A DNA stretch of 45,687 nt from Enterococcus casseliflavus NBRC 100478. Lineage in GTDB: Bacteria; Bacillota; Bacilli; Lactobacillales; Enterococcaceae. This document shows positions 7,919-15,245 of this stretch, piece by piece. A program made the translations under genes and the position numbers. The stretch covers positions 1 to 45,687 of the forward strand of contig NZ_BCPT01000022.1 of NCBI RefSeq assembly GCF_001544095.1, in the 5' to 3' direction. The stretch's first letter is position 1, and every line of letters begins with the position of its first letter. A model generated the notes under the pieces. The model was not told the DNA's origin. It saw only the letters and a list, made by a program, of their open reading frames with translations, and did no database searches.

Positions 7919-7927
7919 ATGATAGCA
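7919..7927 (-). promoter_or_regulatory. Extended -10 promoter of the tRNA-like leader and small ORF
   Basis: TGcTATCAT on the minus strand, with no strong -35. The expected start near 7912 places the tRNA-like segment at the very 5' end of the transcript. Confidence 0.5.
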
Positions 7928-7987
7928 TGGATTGCCAGGAAATGCTGATAAAAAGTCTGAGAATTGACCGAAGAAAATGTGAAGAAA

Positions 7988-8010
7988 ACATGAACTCGAT
8001 CTTCTCATGT
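7988..8010 (-). terminator. Weak terminator of the DUF4828-like gene
   Basis: acatga / ttcatgt stem around a 10-nt loop on the minus strand, followed by a U-rich tract (tttcttc). Short stem and interrupted U-run make it marginal. Confidence 0.4.
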
Positions 8011-8013
8011 CCC

Positions 8014-8358
8014 TTAGGCGATTTTTGTCAAAGAATAGTGGCAATCTTCTGCTTCATCATATAAAGTAATAACGGAGCCTTTTTGTTCCAGGACTAAATG
8101 ATAGCCAAATGTGTCCAGTAACACTAATCGCATCGGAGTCAGTTCAACAATGGAAACAGGCAACGGTTTGCCTTCGATGGTCAATGAATAATCATTGGCA
8201 ATTTCTAAAATGACATCTTCTTTTGTCTTTGAAGTAAAACGCCAATTTCCAATGAAATTTTGGCGGTTTTCATTTTTTTGTTTTTCCTTTCGCAACAGCA
8301 AGGAGCTGACCACGCCCGTTGCTAGAGATAAACCAATCAATAGAGACCTTTTCTTCAT
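8014..8358 (-). CDS. DUF4828-like small exported or membrane-anchored protein
   Basis: A 114-residue protein with a short N-terminal hydrophobic segment (KKRSLLIGLSLATGVVSSLL) followed at once by a lysine/asparagine-rich linker, then a small beta-rich domain. The domain begins FIGNWRFTSKTKEDVILEI and continues with YSLTIEGKPL, FGYHLVLEQ and VITLYDEAEDCHYSL. The pattern agrees with my memory of DUF4828 proteins of Lactobacillales, whose function is not known. The RBS is modest (ATAGGA about 10 nt from the ATG). A minus-strand extended -10 (TGgTATACT, 8446-8454) could drive it with a leader of about 80 nt. Confidence 0.6.
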   Translation of the reverse strand: MKKRSLLIGLSLATGVVSSLLLRKEKQKNENRQNFIGNWRFTSKTKEDVILEIANDYSLTIEGKPLPVSIVELTPMRLVLLDTFGYHLVLEQKGSVITLYDEAEDCHYSLTKIA

Positions 8359-8512
8359 TTATACACGTCCTATCACTTACGATTCATCTAGTTGCACCTT
8401 GTGAACAAGATGCCCGCTTCTGCACACTAGAAAATAATTGCCATAAGTATACCATGAGAAGGTAAAAAAGCATGGTACTTTAGTTTGAAGTTTAGAAGTT
8501 TTTATCAAAATA

Positions 8513-8521
8513 TGCTATGAT
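8513..8521 (+). promoter_or_regulatory. Extended -10 promoter of the sfsA operon
   Basis: TGcTATGAT lies 20 nt before the sfsA start with CAGGTGAG in between. No clear -35 is visible. Confidence 0.5.
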
Positions 8522-8541
8522 TCAAAAGAGCAGGTGAGAAA

Positions 8542-9267
8542 ATGAATTATCCGAATACCCTCTTAGCCACGTTTCTCGTGCGAGACAACCGATTCATTGC
8601 CCGATGTCTAGTCGATGGGCAAGAAGTGATCGTCCATGTGAAAAATACGGGACGAGGAAAAGAACTATTGCACAAAGGGGCACTCGTGACCCTCCAATAT
8701 TGGGACAATCCGAAACGTAAAACCAATTACGATTTGATCTCAGTCAAGAAAGAAGACCAATGGATCAATATTGATAGTCAAGTACCCAATCGGTTAGGCT
8801 ATGAAGGCCTTTTGGATGGCACGATCCAGTTGCCAAATATCAAAGGGAAAATTGCCCTCTTGCGGCGTGAAGTCGTCTATGGGATGTCTAAGTTTGATCT
8901 TTATTTTGAAACAGACGAACAAGAAAAAGGGTTTATAGAAATTAAAGGGATGACACTTGAAAACAAGCAAATCGGCGCTTTCCCAGATGCGCCAACGATT
9001 CGCGGCTTGAAACACGTCAATGAATTGATCCATGCCAAAGAAGCAGGCTATTATGCGGCGGTTTTGTTTATGATCCAATTTGAAGTGGTGCAAAGCGCCA
9101 CGATCCATCGACAGATGCAGCCGGATCTGGCCGATAAGATCGCTGAAGCGCAAAGCAAAGGTGTCGAAGTGTTTGCTTATAATTGCCAGGTAAACCAAGG
9201 GATGATCGCGGTCAAAGAACCGATCCCTTTTGATTTGAACGTCGAATTTGACGACCCCAATCTATAG
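8542..9267 (+). CDS. sfsA: SfsA family protein (sugar fermentation stimulation homologue; PD-(D/E)XK-type nuclease fold)
   Basis: SfsA homologue of 241 residues, the normal length. An N-terminal OB-fold covers roughly residues 1-80 (FIARCLVDGQEVIVHVKNTG, LVTLQYWDNPKRKTNYDL). A restriction-endonuclease-like domain follows, with FDLYFETDEQEKGFIEIKGM carrying the acidic and Glu-x-Lys residues, then GAFPDAPTIRGLKHVNELIH and AAVLFMIQF. E. coli SfsA was named for stimulating maltose genes, and its fold suggests a nucleic-acid binding or cleaving role; the biological role in Firmicutes is unsettled. First gene of a tight rightward unit with the oxidoreductase 18 nt downstream. Confidence 0.9.
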   Translation: MNYPNTLLATFLVRDNRFIARCLVDGQEVIVHVKNTGRGKELLHKGALVTLQYWDNPKRKTNYDLISVKKEDQWINIDSQVPNRLGYEGLLDGTIQLPNIKGKIALLRREVVYGMSKFDLYFETDEQEKGFIEIKGMTLENKQIGAFPDAPTIRGLKHVNELIHAKEAGYYAAVLFMIQFEVVQSATIHRQMQPDLADKIAEAQSKGVEVFAYNCQVNQGMIAVKEPIPFDLNVEFDDPNL

Positions 9268-9285
9268 AAGAAAGAAGGAAAACAC

Positions 9286-10287
9286 ATGATTCATTTAGGG
9301 ATTATCGGCACGAATTGGATCACCGATCAATTTGTACAAGCAGCCCACGAAACCAAACGGTATCAATTGGTAGCCGTATACTCAAGGAAATTAGCCACAG
9401 CGCAACGCTTTGGGGAAAAATACGGGGACATCAAATATGCGACCGATTTGGCCACTTTTTTTGGCTTAGCTCATATGGACACGGTCTATATCGCTTCTCC
9501 GAACAGTTTGCACTTTGAACAAGCCAAGCAAGGTATTTTGGCAGGAAAAAATGTCATTGTGGAAAAGCCAGCCTTTTCAACGCCTGAGGAAATGGCGGAG
9601 ATCATTGACCTAGCAAACCAACAACAGGTTTTATTCTTTGAAGCAGCTCGCAACATTCATGAAGCGAGTTTTTCAACCGTAGCCGAATTCTTACCCACAC
9701 GCGGTGCCATTCTTGGGGCGAACTTTTCTTATATGAAATACTCGTCTCGTTATGACGCTGTACTAGCTGGGGAGGAACCAAATATCTTTTCTCCACATTT
9801 TTCTGGCGGAGCTTTAGCCGACTTGGGTGTGTATCCAGTATATGCGGCGGTTGCTTGGTTTGGCAAACCGCAAGATGTTCATTATTTTGCCCGTAAATTA
9901 CCGACGGGTGTAGATGGTATCGGGACTGCTGTGCTACGCTATGCTGATTTTGATGTCACGATCCAAACAGGCAAAATCGCTGATTCAGAGTTACGATCAG
10001 AAATTTATTTTGAAGACGGGACATTAGATTTGAATGCCGTCAATGCTATTGAAGAAGCAGCATTTTATGAACGCCAAACAAAACAAACGCATCCATTAGC
10101 AGTCGCTGCTTTAGACAATCCGATGATCGAAGAAGCGCAAGACTTTGCAGACATCATTGAAAACAAAGATGATCCTAAACAAGGACAACGCTATGAGGAA
10201 TGGGTGGAACTTGCCCGCAGTGTCAATGAAACCGTCTCTTTGATGCGTAAGCAGGCCGACATCATTTTTGATGCAGATAAAAAATAA
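9286..10287 (+). CDS. Gfo/Idh/MocA family NAD(P)-dependent oxidoreductase
   Basis: A 333-residue sugar or polyol dehydrogenase-type protein. The N-terminal Rossmann fold starts at LGIIGTNWITDQFVQAAHE (the GxxxxxxxF variant of the dinucleotide motif). The family motif EKPAF, whose Lys contributes to catalysis, lies near residue 92 in GKNVIVEKPAFSTPEE. The C-terminal alpha/beta substrate domain includes GGALADLGVYPVYAAVAWFG, where the Asp-x-Gly-x-Tyr pattern is normal for the family. The substrate cannot be named. AAGAAGGAA precedes the ATG; the gene lies between sfsA and a DEAD-box helicase with gaps of 18 and 14 nt, which implies co-transcription. Confidence 0.88.
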   Translation: MIHLGIIGTNWITDQFVQAAHETKRYQLVAVYSRKLATAQRFGEKYGDIKYATDLATFFGLAHMDTVYIASPNSLHFEQAKQGILAGKNVIVEKPAFSTPEEMAEIIDLANQQQVLFFEAARNIHEASFSTVAEFLPTRGAILGANFSYMKYSSRYDAVLAGEEPNIFSPHFSGGALADLGVYPVYAAVAWFGKPQDVHYFARKLPTGVDGIGTAVLRYADFDVTIQTGKIADSELRSEIYFEDGTLDLNAVNAIEEAAFYERQTKQTHPLAVAALDNPMIEEAQDFADIIENKDDPKQGQRYEEWVELARSVNETVSLMRKQADIIFDADKK

Positions 10288-10301
10288 GGAATGGAACATT
10301 T

Positions 10302-11576
10302 ATGACAGTATTTGAATTGACACAATTGCCAGACGTCTGGCAGGAAAAATGGCAAGCGGCTGGTTATCACGCACCGTCCTTGATCCAAGAAAAAACCTTT
10401 GGTCCTTTAAAAGACGGCGCGTCTGTCATAGGAATCTCACCGACCGGTTCAGGTAAAACTTTGGCGTATCTCTTGCCATTGTTAACGAAGGTTGAAAAAA
10501 AGCAAGGCAATCAGCTGTTGATTTTGACTTCTTCACAAGAATTAGCGATGCAAGTCACAGAAGTAGCAAGGGAATGGGCCCAAGCCATTGGTTTGACCGT
10601 TCTGCCGCTAATTGGCGGCGCAAGTACAAAACGCCAAGTGGAAAAACTAAAAGACAAACCCGAGGTCTTGATCGGTACCCCAGGCCGTGTGTTAGAGTTG
10701 ATCAAAGCCAAAAAAATCAAGACCCAGCAGCTGCAATCGTTGGTATTGGATGAGGTTGACCAATTATTGAAAGAGGGTGCCTTCACCCTGGCAGCCAAGA
10801 TCAATCAAACATTACCAAAACAAATCCAGCGTAGTTTCTTTTCAGCAACCGCGAACGAAGTGATCGATGAGATTCGACCATTCGTGTCAAAAGAGCCGCT
10901 GATCATTGATGTTACCCAAGAAGATCAGAGCAAAGGCGTCATCCATCATTACTATTTGAACTATCCGCAACGACGAATCGTGGATGCTTTAAGACGCTTT
11001 GCTCATTTACCAAACTTTCAAGCCTTGGTTTTCTTCAATGAATTAAGCACAATGGGGAATGCGGAAGAAAAGCTATTGTTTCATGGCTTGCCGGTGGCCT
11101 CTCTGGCATCTGATCAAAACAAACTTGCACGAAAAGGTGCATTAGAGAGCTTTCGTCAAGGAAAACTAGTGGAACTATTGACGACCGATGTCGCCTCTCG
11201 CGGCTTAGATGTCGTGGATCTGCCTTACGTGATCAATACAGAAGTCCCTTTAGAAAAAGAATCCTATTTACACCGCGCAGGACGCGTTGGAAGAATGGGC
11301 AAAGAAGGAACTGTCGTTACGATCGTTCAAGACCATTCGTTGAAGGATTTGAAAAAAATCGCGAATCAGTTGTCCATAGAACTCAAGGAAGTTTATCTGC
11401 ATGGGGGACAGTTACACACAGAAGCACCTGTTGTCGAAAAAGAAAGCAAGAAAGAAATGAAAACAGTAAGTGTGCAGAAAATTTCCAAGAAAACGCCTGA
11501 AAAATTACACACTCCTGTCAAAAAGAGCAAGAAAAAGACGAAAAAGCAAAAAGACAAAGGAAAAAGACGCCATTGA
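10302..11576 (+). CDS. DEAD-box RNA helicase
   Basis: ATP-dependent RNA helicase of 424 residues. The core motifs are in order: motif I SPTGSGKT (46-53), TPGR motif Ib, motif II as DEVD rather than DEAD (150-153), motif III SAT (181-183), motif V TTDVASRGLDV and motif VI HRAGRVGRMG near residue 330. A lysine-rich tail of about 35 residues ends the protein, as expected for RNA binding. It most resembles the compact YfmL/CshC-like helicases linked to ribosome assembly or cold adaptation; that assignment is inference. The stop codon lies inside the loop of the downstream terminator hairpin. Third gene of the sfsA operon. Confidence 0.9.
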   Translation: MTVFELTQLPDVWQEKWQAAGYHAPSLIQEKTFGPLKDGASVIGISPTGSGKTLAYLLPLLTKVEKKQGNQLLILTSSQELAMQVTEVAREWAQAIGLTVLPLIGGASTKRQVEKLKDKPEVLIGTPGRVLELIKAKKIKTQQLQSLVLDEVDQLLKEGAFTLAAKINQTLPKQIQRSFFSATANEVIDEIRPFVSKEPLIIDVTQEDQSKGVIHHYYLNYPQRRIVDALRRFAHLPNFQALVFFNELSTMGNAEEKLLFHGLPVASLASDQNKLARKGALESFRQGKLVELLTTDVASRGLDVVDLPYVINTEVPLEKESYLHRAGRVGRMGKEGTVVTIVQDHSLKDLKKIANQLSIELKEVYLHGGQLHTEAPVVEKESKKEMKTVSVQKISKKTPEKLHTPVKKSKKKTKKQKDKGKRRH

Positions 11577-11586
11577 GCGTCTTTTT
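11561..11586 (+). terminator. Terminator overlapping the helicase stop codon
   Basis: aaaaagacgc (11561-11570) pairs with gcgtcttttt (11577-11586) around the 6-nt loop cattga, which contains the TGA stop of the helicase. Compact GC stem plus T5. Confidence 0.8.
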
Positions 11587-11612
11587 GTGTTACCATTAAC
11601 GTTGTTTATTAT
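11585..11612 (+). promoter_or_regulatory. Promoter of the LevR-type regulator
   Basis: TTGTGT (11585-11590), a 16-bp spacer and TATTAT (11607-11612). The repeated box ATTAGTGTGTAA (11611-11622) overlaps the end of the -10 and the start region, so occupancy there would be expected to affect initiation. Confidence 0.5.
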
Positions 11613-11642
11613 TAGTGTGTAAAAAAATGAGGAGGCTATCGA

Positions 11643-14357
11643 ATGAATTCGCGAAAAGAAGAGATTTTTCAAACGATCGAACTGCATAAGCAAGGGTTGA
11701 CCGCAGTTGATGTCGCTAAAATCTTACAAATCGATCGCAGCAATGCAAGCCGTTATCTCAGTGAGCTTTATAAGGAAAAGAAAATCGGCAAACGTTCCGG
11801 CCGTCCGGTTGTTTATGAGCCTTTAGAAGAAACGGTCCATGTTGATGTTTCCTCTGAAGTGAGTTTTGAAAGTCTGGTTGGAGTCCAAGCTTCCTTGAAA
11901 GTAAGTATCCAGCAAGCCAAAGCGGCGATCTTATATCCACCTAGAGGACTCCATACCATTATTTTTGGTGAGACAGGTACGGGTAAATCCTTATTTGCCG
12001 AATGTATGTATCATTTTGCGGTTGAATCAAATATGTTAGAAAAAGATGCCCCATTCGTATCCTTTAACTGTGCGGATTATGCACAAAATCCGCAATTGTT
12101 GTTTGGTCACATCTTTGGCATCAAAAAAGGCGCCTACACTGGTGCGGCAGAAGATAGTCCGGGGTTGATAGCAAAAGCCGATGGCGGCATCCTGTTCTTA
12201 GATGAGATCCATCGACTGCCGCCAGAAGGCCAAGAAATGCTCTTTACCTTCATTGATAAAGGGATCTACCGTCCATTAGGGGAAAGTAATCAAGTTCATG
12301 AAGCCGCCGTGCAGATCATCGGTGCCACCACGGAATCATCAGAAACCTTTTTAACGACCTTCAATCGGCGAATTCCCATGGCTATTACTTTGCCAAATGT
12401 GGAAAGTCGTTCCTTAGATGAACGGTATGAAATCATTTCGTTGTTTATCAAGCAAGAGGCGACCCGTCTGAATCAACGAATCGATGTCGAACGAGATGCG
12501 ATATTGGCCTTTATGCTCTATGATGCAGAAGGCAACATTGGTCAAATCAAGCGCGACCTTAAACTCGTCTGTGCCAAAGCATTTTTGCATTATCGAACCT
12601 ATGGAAAAAAACACTTGCTGATACGAAAAGGCGACTGCTCCTTGCAAGTTCAAAAAGGCTTGCTGAAGATCAAAGAAATGTCGGAACGCTTGGATCGGTT
12701 TTTGGATGGCAAAGGCGACTTTCTAAGTTTTGAACCTGGCGACCCAGATGTCGTCTGGTCTCGTGATCCACAACGGAATATGCAAGTGTATAACGAGATC
12801 GAAGAAAAAGTCAGCTCGCTGATTGAAACGGGCGTAGCCAATGTCGATCTGGAAAATTTGATCTCTAAAGATGTCGATGCGTACTTTGAAAAGTATGTCG
12901 AAGAATTGATCCAAAATCCCGTTCATAAAGAACTGATTCCAGAAGACATTTGGAAACTGACAAATGTTCTTTATGATCTAGCTGGGCAAAGATTGTCTCG
13001 AACCTATAGTGAAAAAGCCCGCTTTGCCTTTGCACTGCATCTGCAAAGTACACTGGAACGTGTCAAGGAAGGACATATGATCGTTCACCCAGATTTGAAT
13101 ACAGTCAGAAAAAACTTGAAATCCGAGTTCCAGGTGGCAATGGATCTATCGACCATTATCGAAGATGAACGCCATGTCGAGATCCCCTTCGATGAGATCG
13201 GCTTTATCAGTATGTTTTTAGCGATTCAAGTCAAACAACCCTCGCAACTGCCCCTTGAAAAAGTCGAGATCATTGTCTTGATGCACGGCAAGGCGACTGC
13301 CAGCAGTATGTTGGAAACGGCACAAGAGCTGCTAGAAACCGACCATGGCAAAGCGATGAATATGTCTTTAGATATGGAAGTCGGTCAAATGTATGAGCAG
13401 CTATTGAACTATGTCACTGACAATAAGGAAAAGATGAGCAACGGCTTATTGCTTTTAACTGATATGGGTTCCCTCAATTCATTTGCGAATTTGATTTCTG
13501 AAGAGACCGGGATTCGTACGAAAGCCATCTCGATGGTCAGTACGATGATCGTCTTAGAGGCTTTGCGAATGGCGGAAAGTGGCCGAAGTTTAGAAGACAT
13601 TTATCAAAACATTCAGCGTTCTTTTGAAACCATCGTGCAAGAACAGTTCCGCACAGTTCGCGAAGCGAAGGGGAATAAAAAAGCAGTCATCGTCACTTGC
13701 TTTACTGGAGAAGGTGTCGCTGCTAAACTTTATCAACGAATTTATCCCGTCGTCGATCAATCAAAAGTCGAGATCATTCAAATGCAATTTATTGAAAAAG
13801 AAACCTTCAAGAAACATATTGATGGCTTGCTAGAAGAATATGAGATCAAAGCCATTGCGGGCACTGTCGAGATCGATTACCAAAATATCCCGTTCTTTTC
13901 CGCCTATGATGTCTTTGATGACAATCGGTTGAATGTACTGAAGCGGATCGTTTCAGATGAAGTGCCGATTGAAAAAATCGTACGTTCATTAGAAAATACC
14001 TTAACGCATGTGGGGTCCGTCTATCATCTGATCGAAAGTCTGCAGCGAATCGTTCATCAAATTCAAAATCAATTGCATGTGATTGTTGAACCTACCGTTG
14101 ATGCGGGCTTAGTGATTCATTTAGCCTTTCTAGTGGAAAGTTTATTGAAGAAGGAACATTCCCGTACCTTCCCCAATTTGGCGGCCTTCCAAAAACGCTA
14201 TCGTATCGAAACAGATGTGTTGCGAACTCATTTATTGCAGATAGAGAAAAACTATCAAATCAAAATCTCTGAAGATGAGATCGCCTATTTAACACAAATG
14301 TTCTTAGAAAATGAAATAAAAAGTTATGATGAATCCGCACACAATATTAGTGTGTAA
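11643..14357 (+). CDS. LevR-family sigma-54-dependent PTS regulator
   Basis: Activator of 904 residues that controls a PTS operon through RNA polymerase carrying sigma-54. The N-terminal winged-helix DNA-binding region spans residues 1-60. An AAA+ domain follows with Walker A GETGTGKS (109-116), the sigma-54 contact loop GAYTGA (163-168, Phe to Tyr variant) and Walker B GGILFLDEIH (181-190). The PRD1 domain (about 425-545) carries His466. The EIIA-Man-like domain has His548 (LMHGKA), the EIIB-like domain has Cys686 (VTCFTGEGVA), and PRD2 (about 805-904) carries His826. Those are the usual sites through which HPr and PTS EIIB phosphorylation tune activity. The strong RBS GAGGAGG precedes the ATG. 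It sits directly upstream of the -24/-12 promoter and cellobiose-type PTS it most likely controls. Confidence 0.93.
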   Translation: MNSRKEEIFQTIELHKQGLTAVDVAKILQIDRSNASRYLSELYKEKKIGKRSGRPVVYEPLEETVHVDVSSEVSFESLVGVQASLKVSIQQAKAAILYPPRGLHTIIFGETGTGKSLFAECMYHFAVESNMLEKDAPFVSFNCADYAQNPQLLFGHIFGIKKGAYTGAAEDSPGLIAKADGGILFLDEIHRLPPEGQEMLFTFIDKGIYRPLGESNQVHEAAVQIIGATTESSETFLTTFNRRIPMAITLPNVESRSLDERYEIISLFIKQEATRLNQRIDVERDAILAFMLYDAEGNIGQIKRDLKLVCAKAFLHYRTYGKKHLLIRKGDCSLQVQKGLLKIKEMSERLDRFLDGKGDFLSFEPGDPDVVWSRDPQRNMQVYNEIEEKVSSLIETGVANVDLENLISKDVDAYFEKYVEELIQNPVHKELIPEDIWKLTNVLYDLAGQRLSRTYSEKARFAFALHLQSTLERVKEGHMIVHPDLNTVRKNLKSEFQVAMDLSTIIEDERHVEIPFDEIGFISMFLAIQVKQPSQLPLEKVEIIVLMHGKATASSMLETAQELLETDHGKAMNMSLDMEVGQMYEQLLNYVTDNKEKMSNGLLLLTDMGSLNSFANLISEETGIRTKAISMVSTMIVLEALRMAESGRSLEDIYQNIQRSFETIVQEQFRTVREAKGNKKAVIVTCFTGEGVAAKLYQRIYPVVDQSKVEIIQMQFIEKETFKKHIDGLLEEYEIKAIAGTVEIDYQNIPFFSAYDVFDDNRLNVLKRIVSDEVPIEKIVRSLENTLTHVGSVYHLIESLQRIVHQIQNQLHVIVEPTVDAGLVIHLAFLVESLLKKEHSRTFPNLAAFQKRYRIETDVLRTHLLQIEKNYQIKISEDEIAYLTQMFLENEIKSYDESAHNISV

Positions 14358-14376
14358 TGATAAATCCGTGAGTGTG
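14338..14376. promoter_or_regulatory. Putative upstream activator sites for the LevR-type regulator
   Basis: CACAC-AATATTA-GTGTG forms a dyad at 14338-14354, and AGTGTG recurs at 14349-14354 and 14371-14376, 22 bp apart (two helical turns). The second box ends about 57 bp before the -24 element. The 12-bp string ATTAGTGTGTAA at 14346-14357 is also found at the regulator's own promoter (11611-11622). The boxes partly overlap the regulator's last codons. Confidence 0.5.
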
Positions 14377-14388
14377 CAAAAGAAAAAT

Positions 14389-14433
14389 TGGTTCAGACCA
14401 TTGATATATAAAGGTCTGGACTTATTTTTTTTT
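14389..14433 (+). terminator. Probable terminator of the regulator gene
   Basis: An interrupted stem, gttcagacc / ggtctggac (one mismatch), surrounds a 13-nt AT-rich loop and is followed by ttattttttttt. The T-run runs into the -24 element of the next promoter. Confidence 0.6.
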
Positions 14434-14448
14434 GGCACGCTTTTTGCT
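14433..14448 (+). promoter_or_regulatory. Sigma-54 (-24/-12) promoter of the PTS operon
   Basis: TGGCAC (14433-14438), a 5-bp spacer (gcttt) and TTGCT (14444-14448) match the consensus TGGCAC-N5-TTGC exactly, with GG and GC spaced as required. It lies 44 bp before the PTS IIB start and downstream of a LevR-type activator, so both parts of the system are present. Confidence 0.92.
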
Positions 14449-14491
14449 TTATAGTAAAGTGTAACTTACAACAGAAAGGAGCAGATACGCG

Positions 14492-14809
14492 ATGGCGAAA
14501 AAAACGATTATGCTTGTTTGTTCAGCAGGAATGAGTACCAGTCTATTGGTGACGAAAATGCAAAAAGCAGCCGAAGCAAAAGGAATGGAAGCAGATATCT
14601 TTGCTGTTTCAGCTTCAGAAGCCGACCAACATTTGGAGTCGAAACCAGTCGATGTTCTATTATTAGGACCACAAGTACGATTCATGAAATCACAATTTGA
14701 ACAAAAACTAGCACCAAAAGGCATTCCTTTGGACGTGATCAACATGGCAGACTATGGCATGATGAACGGCGAAAAAGTATTGCAACAAGCAGAAACATTA
14801 ATGAACTAA
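14492..14809 (+). CDS. celA: PTS cellobiose/lactose-family EIIB component
   Basis: Cytoplasmic phosphocarrier of 105 residues. It receives phosphate from EIIA on Cys10 (IMLVCSAGMSTSLLV, the P-loop-like active site of Lac-family IIB) and passes it to the incoming sugar at EIIC. The later conserved stretch LLLGPQVRFM is typical of IIB-Cel. It follows AGAAAGGAG and is the first gene behind the sigma-54 promoter. IIB, IIA and IIC are separate polypeptides, as in cellobiose and chitobiose systems. The substrate is likely a beta-glucoside or other disaccharide; sequence alone does not settle it. Confidence 0.92.
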   Translation: MAKKTIMLVCSAGMSTSLLVTKMQKAAEAKGMEADIFAVSASEADQHLESKPVDVLLLGPQVRFMKSQFEQKLAPKGIPLDVINMADYGMMNGEKVLQQAETLMN

Positions 14810-14846
14810 GATTTTTAGGATCGAAGTGTAAGGAGGATTTTTAAAG

Positions 14847-15164
14847 ATGGATGAGCAAAATTTGGAAGCCATTATGGGATTGATCATGTATGGTGGTAAT
14901 GCAAAAAGTGACGCAATGGAAGCAATCGCGGCAGCAAAAGAAGGGGACTTCGAATTAGCTGACCAAAAAATCAAAGATGCTGAAGCATCTCTTGTGGAAG
15001 CGCATCATTCGCAAACAGGATTATTGACACAAGAAGCGCAAGGCAATCATATGACCGTGACATTGTTGACAGTGCATTCACAAGATCACCTAATGACGTC
15101 AATCGCATTTACCGATTTAGCGAAAGAAATCATTGATGTCTATCGACGTCTAAATAACGAATAA
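14847..15164 (+). CDS. celC: PTS cellobiose/lactose-family EIIA component
   Basis: All-helical EIIA of the Lac family, 105 residues, which forms a trimer in known members. His77 in TVHSQDHLM is the residue phosphorylated by HPr, and Asp80-His81 follow in the conserved pattern. MGLIMYGGNAKSDAMEAI near the N-terminus is the standard IIA-Lac/Cel opening. AAGGAGGATTTTT precedes the start. It is 37 nt after the IIB gene and 81 nt before the IIC gene. Confidence 0.92.
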   Translation: MDEQNLEAIMGLIMYGGNAKSDAMEAIAAAKEGDFELADQKIKDAEASLVEAHHSQTGLLTQEAQGNHMTVTLLTVHSQDHLMTSIAFTDLAKEIIDVYRRLNNE

Positions 15165-15245
15165 TCTTTGAACGGATAGAAGTAGTTATTGTCGATGAAT
15201 CAAAAAATCTTCTTTGACGAATAGAACTTATAGGAGGAATTAAGA

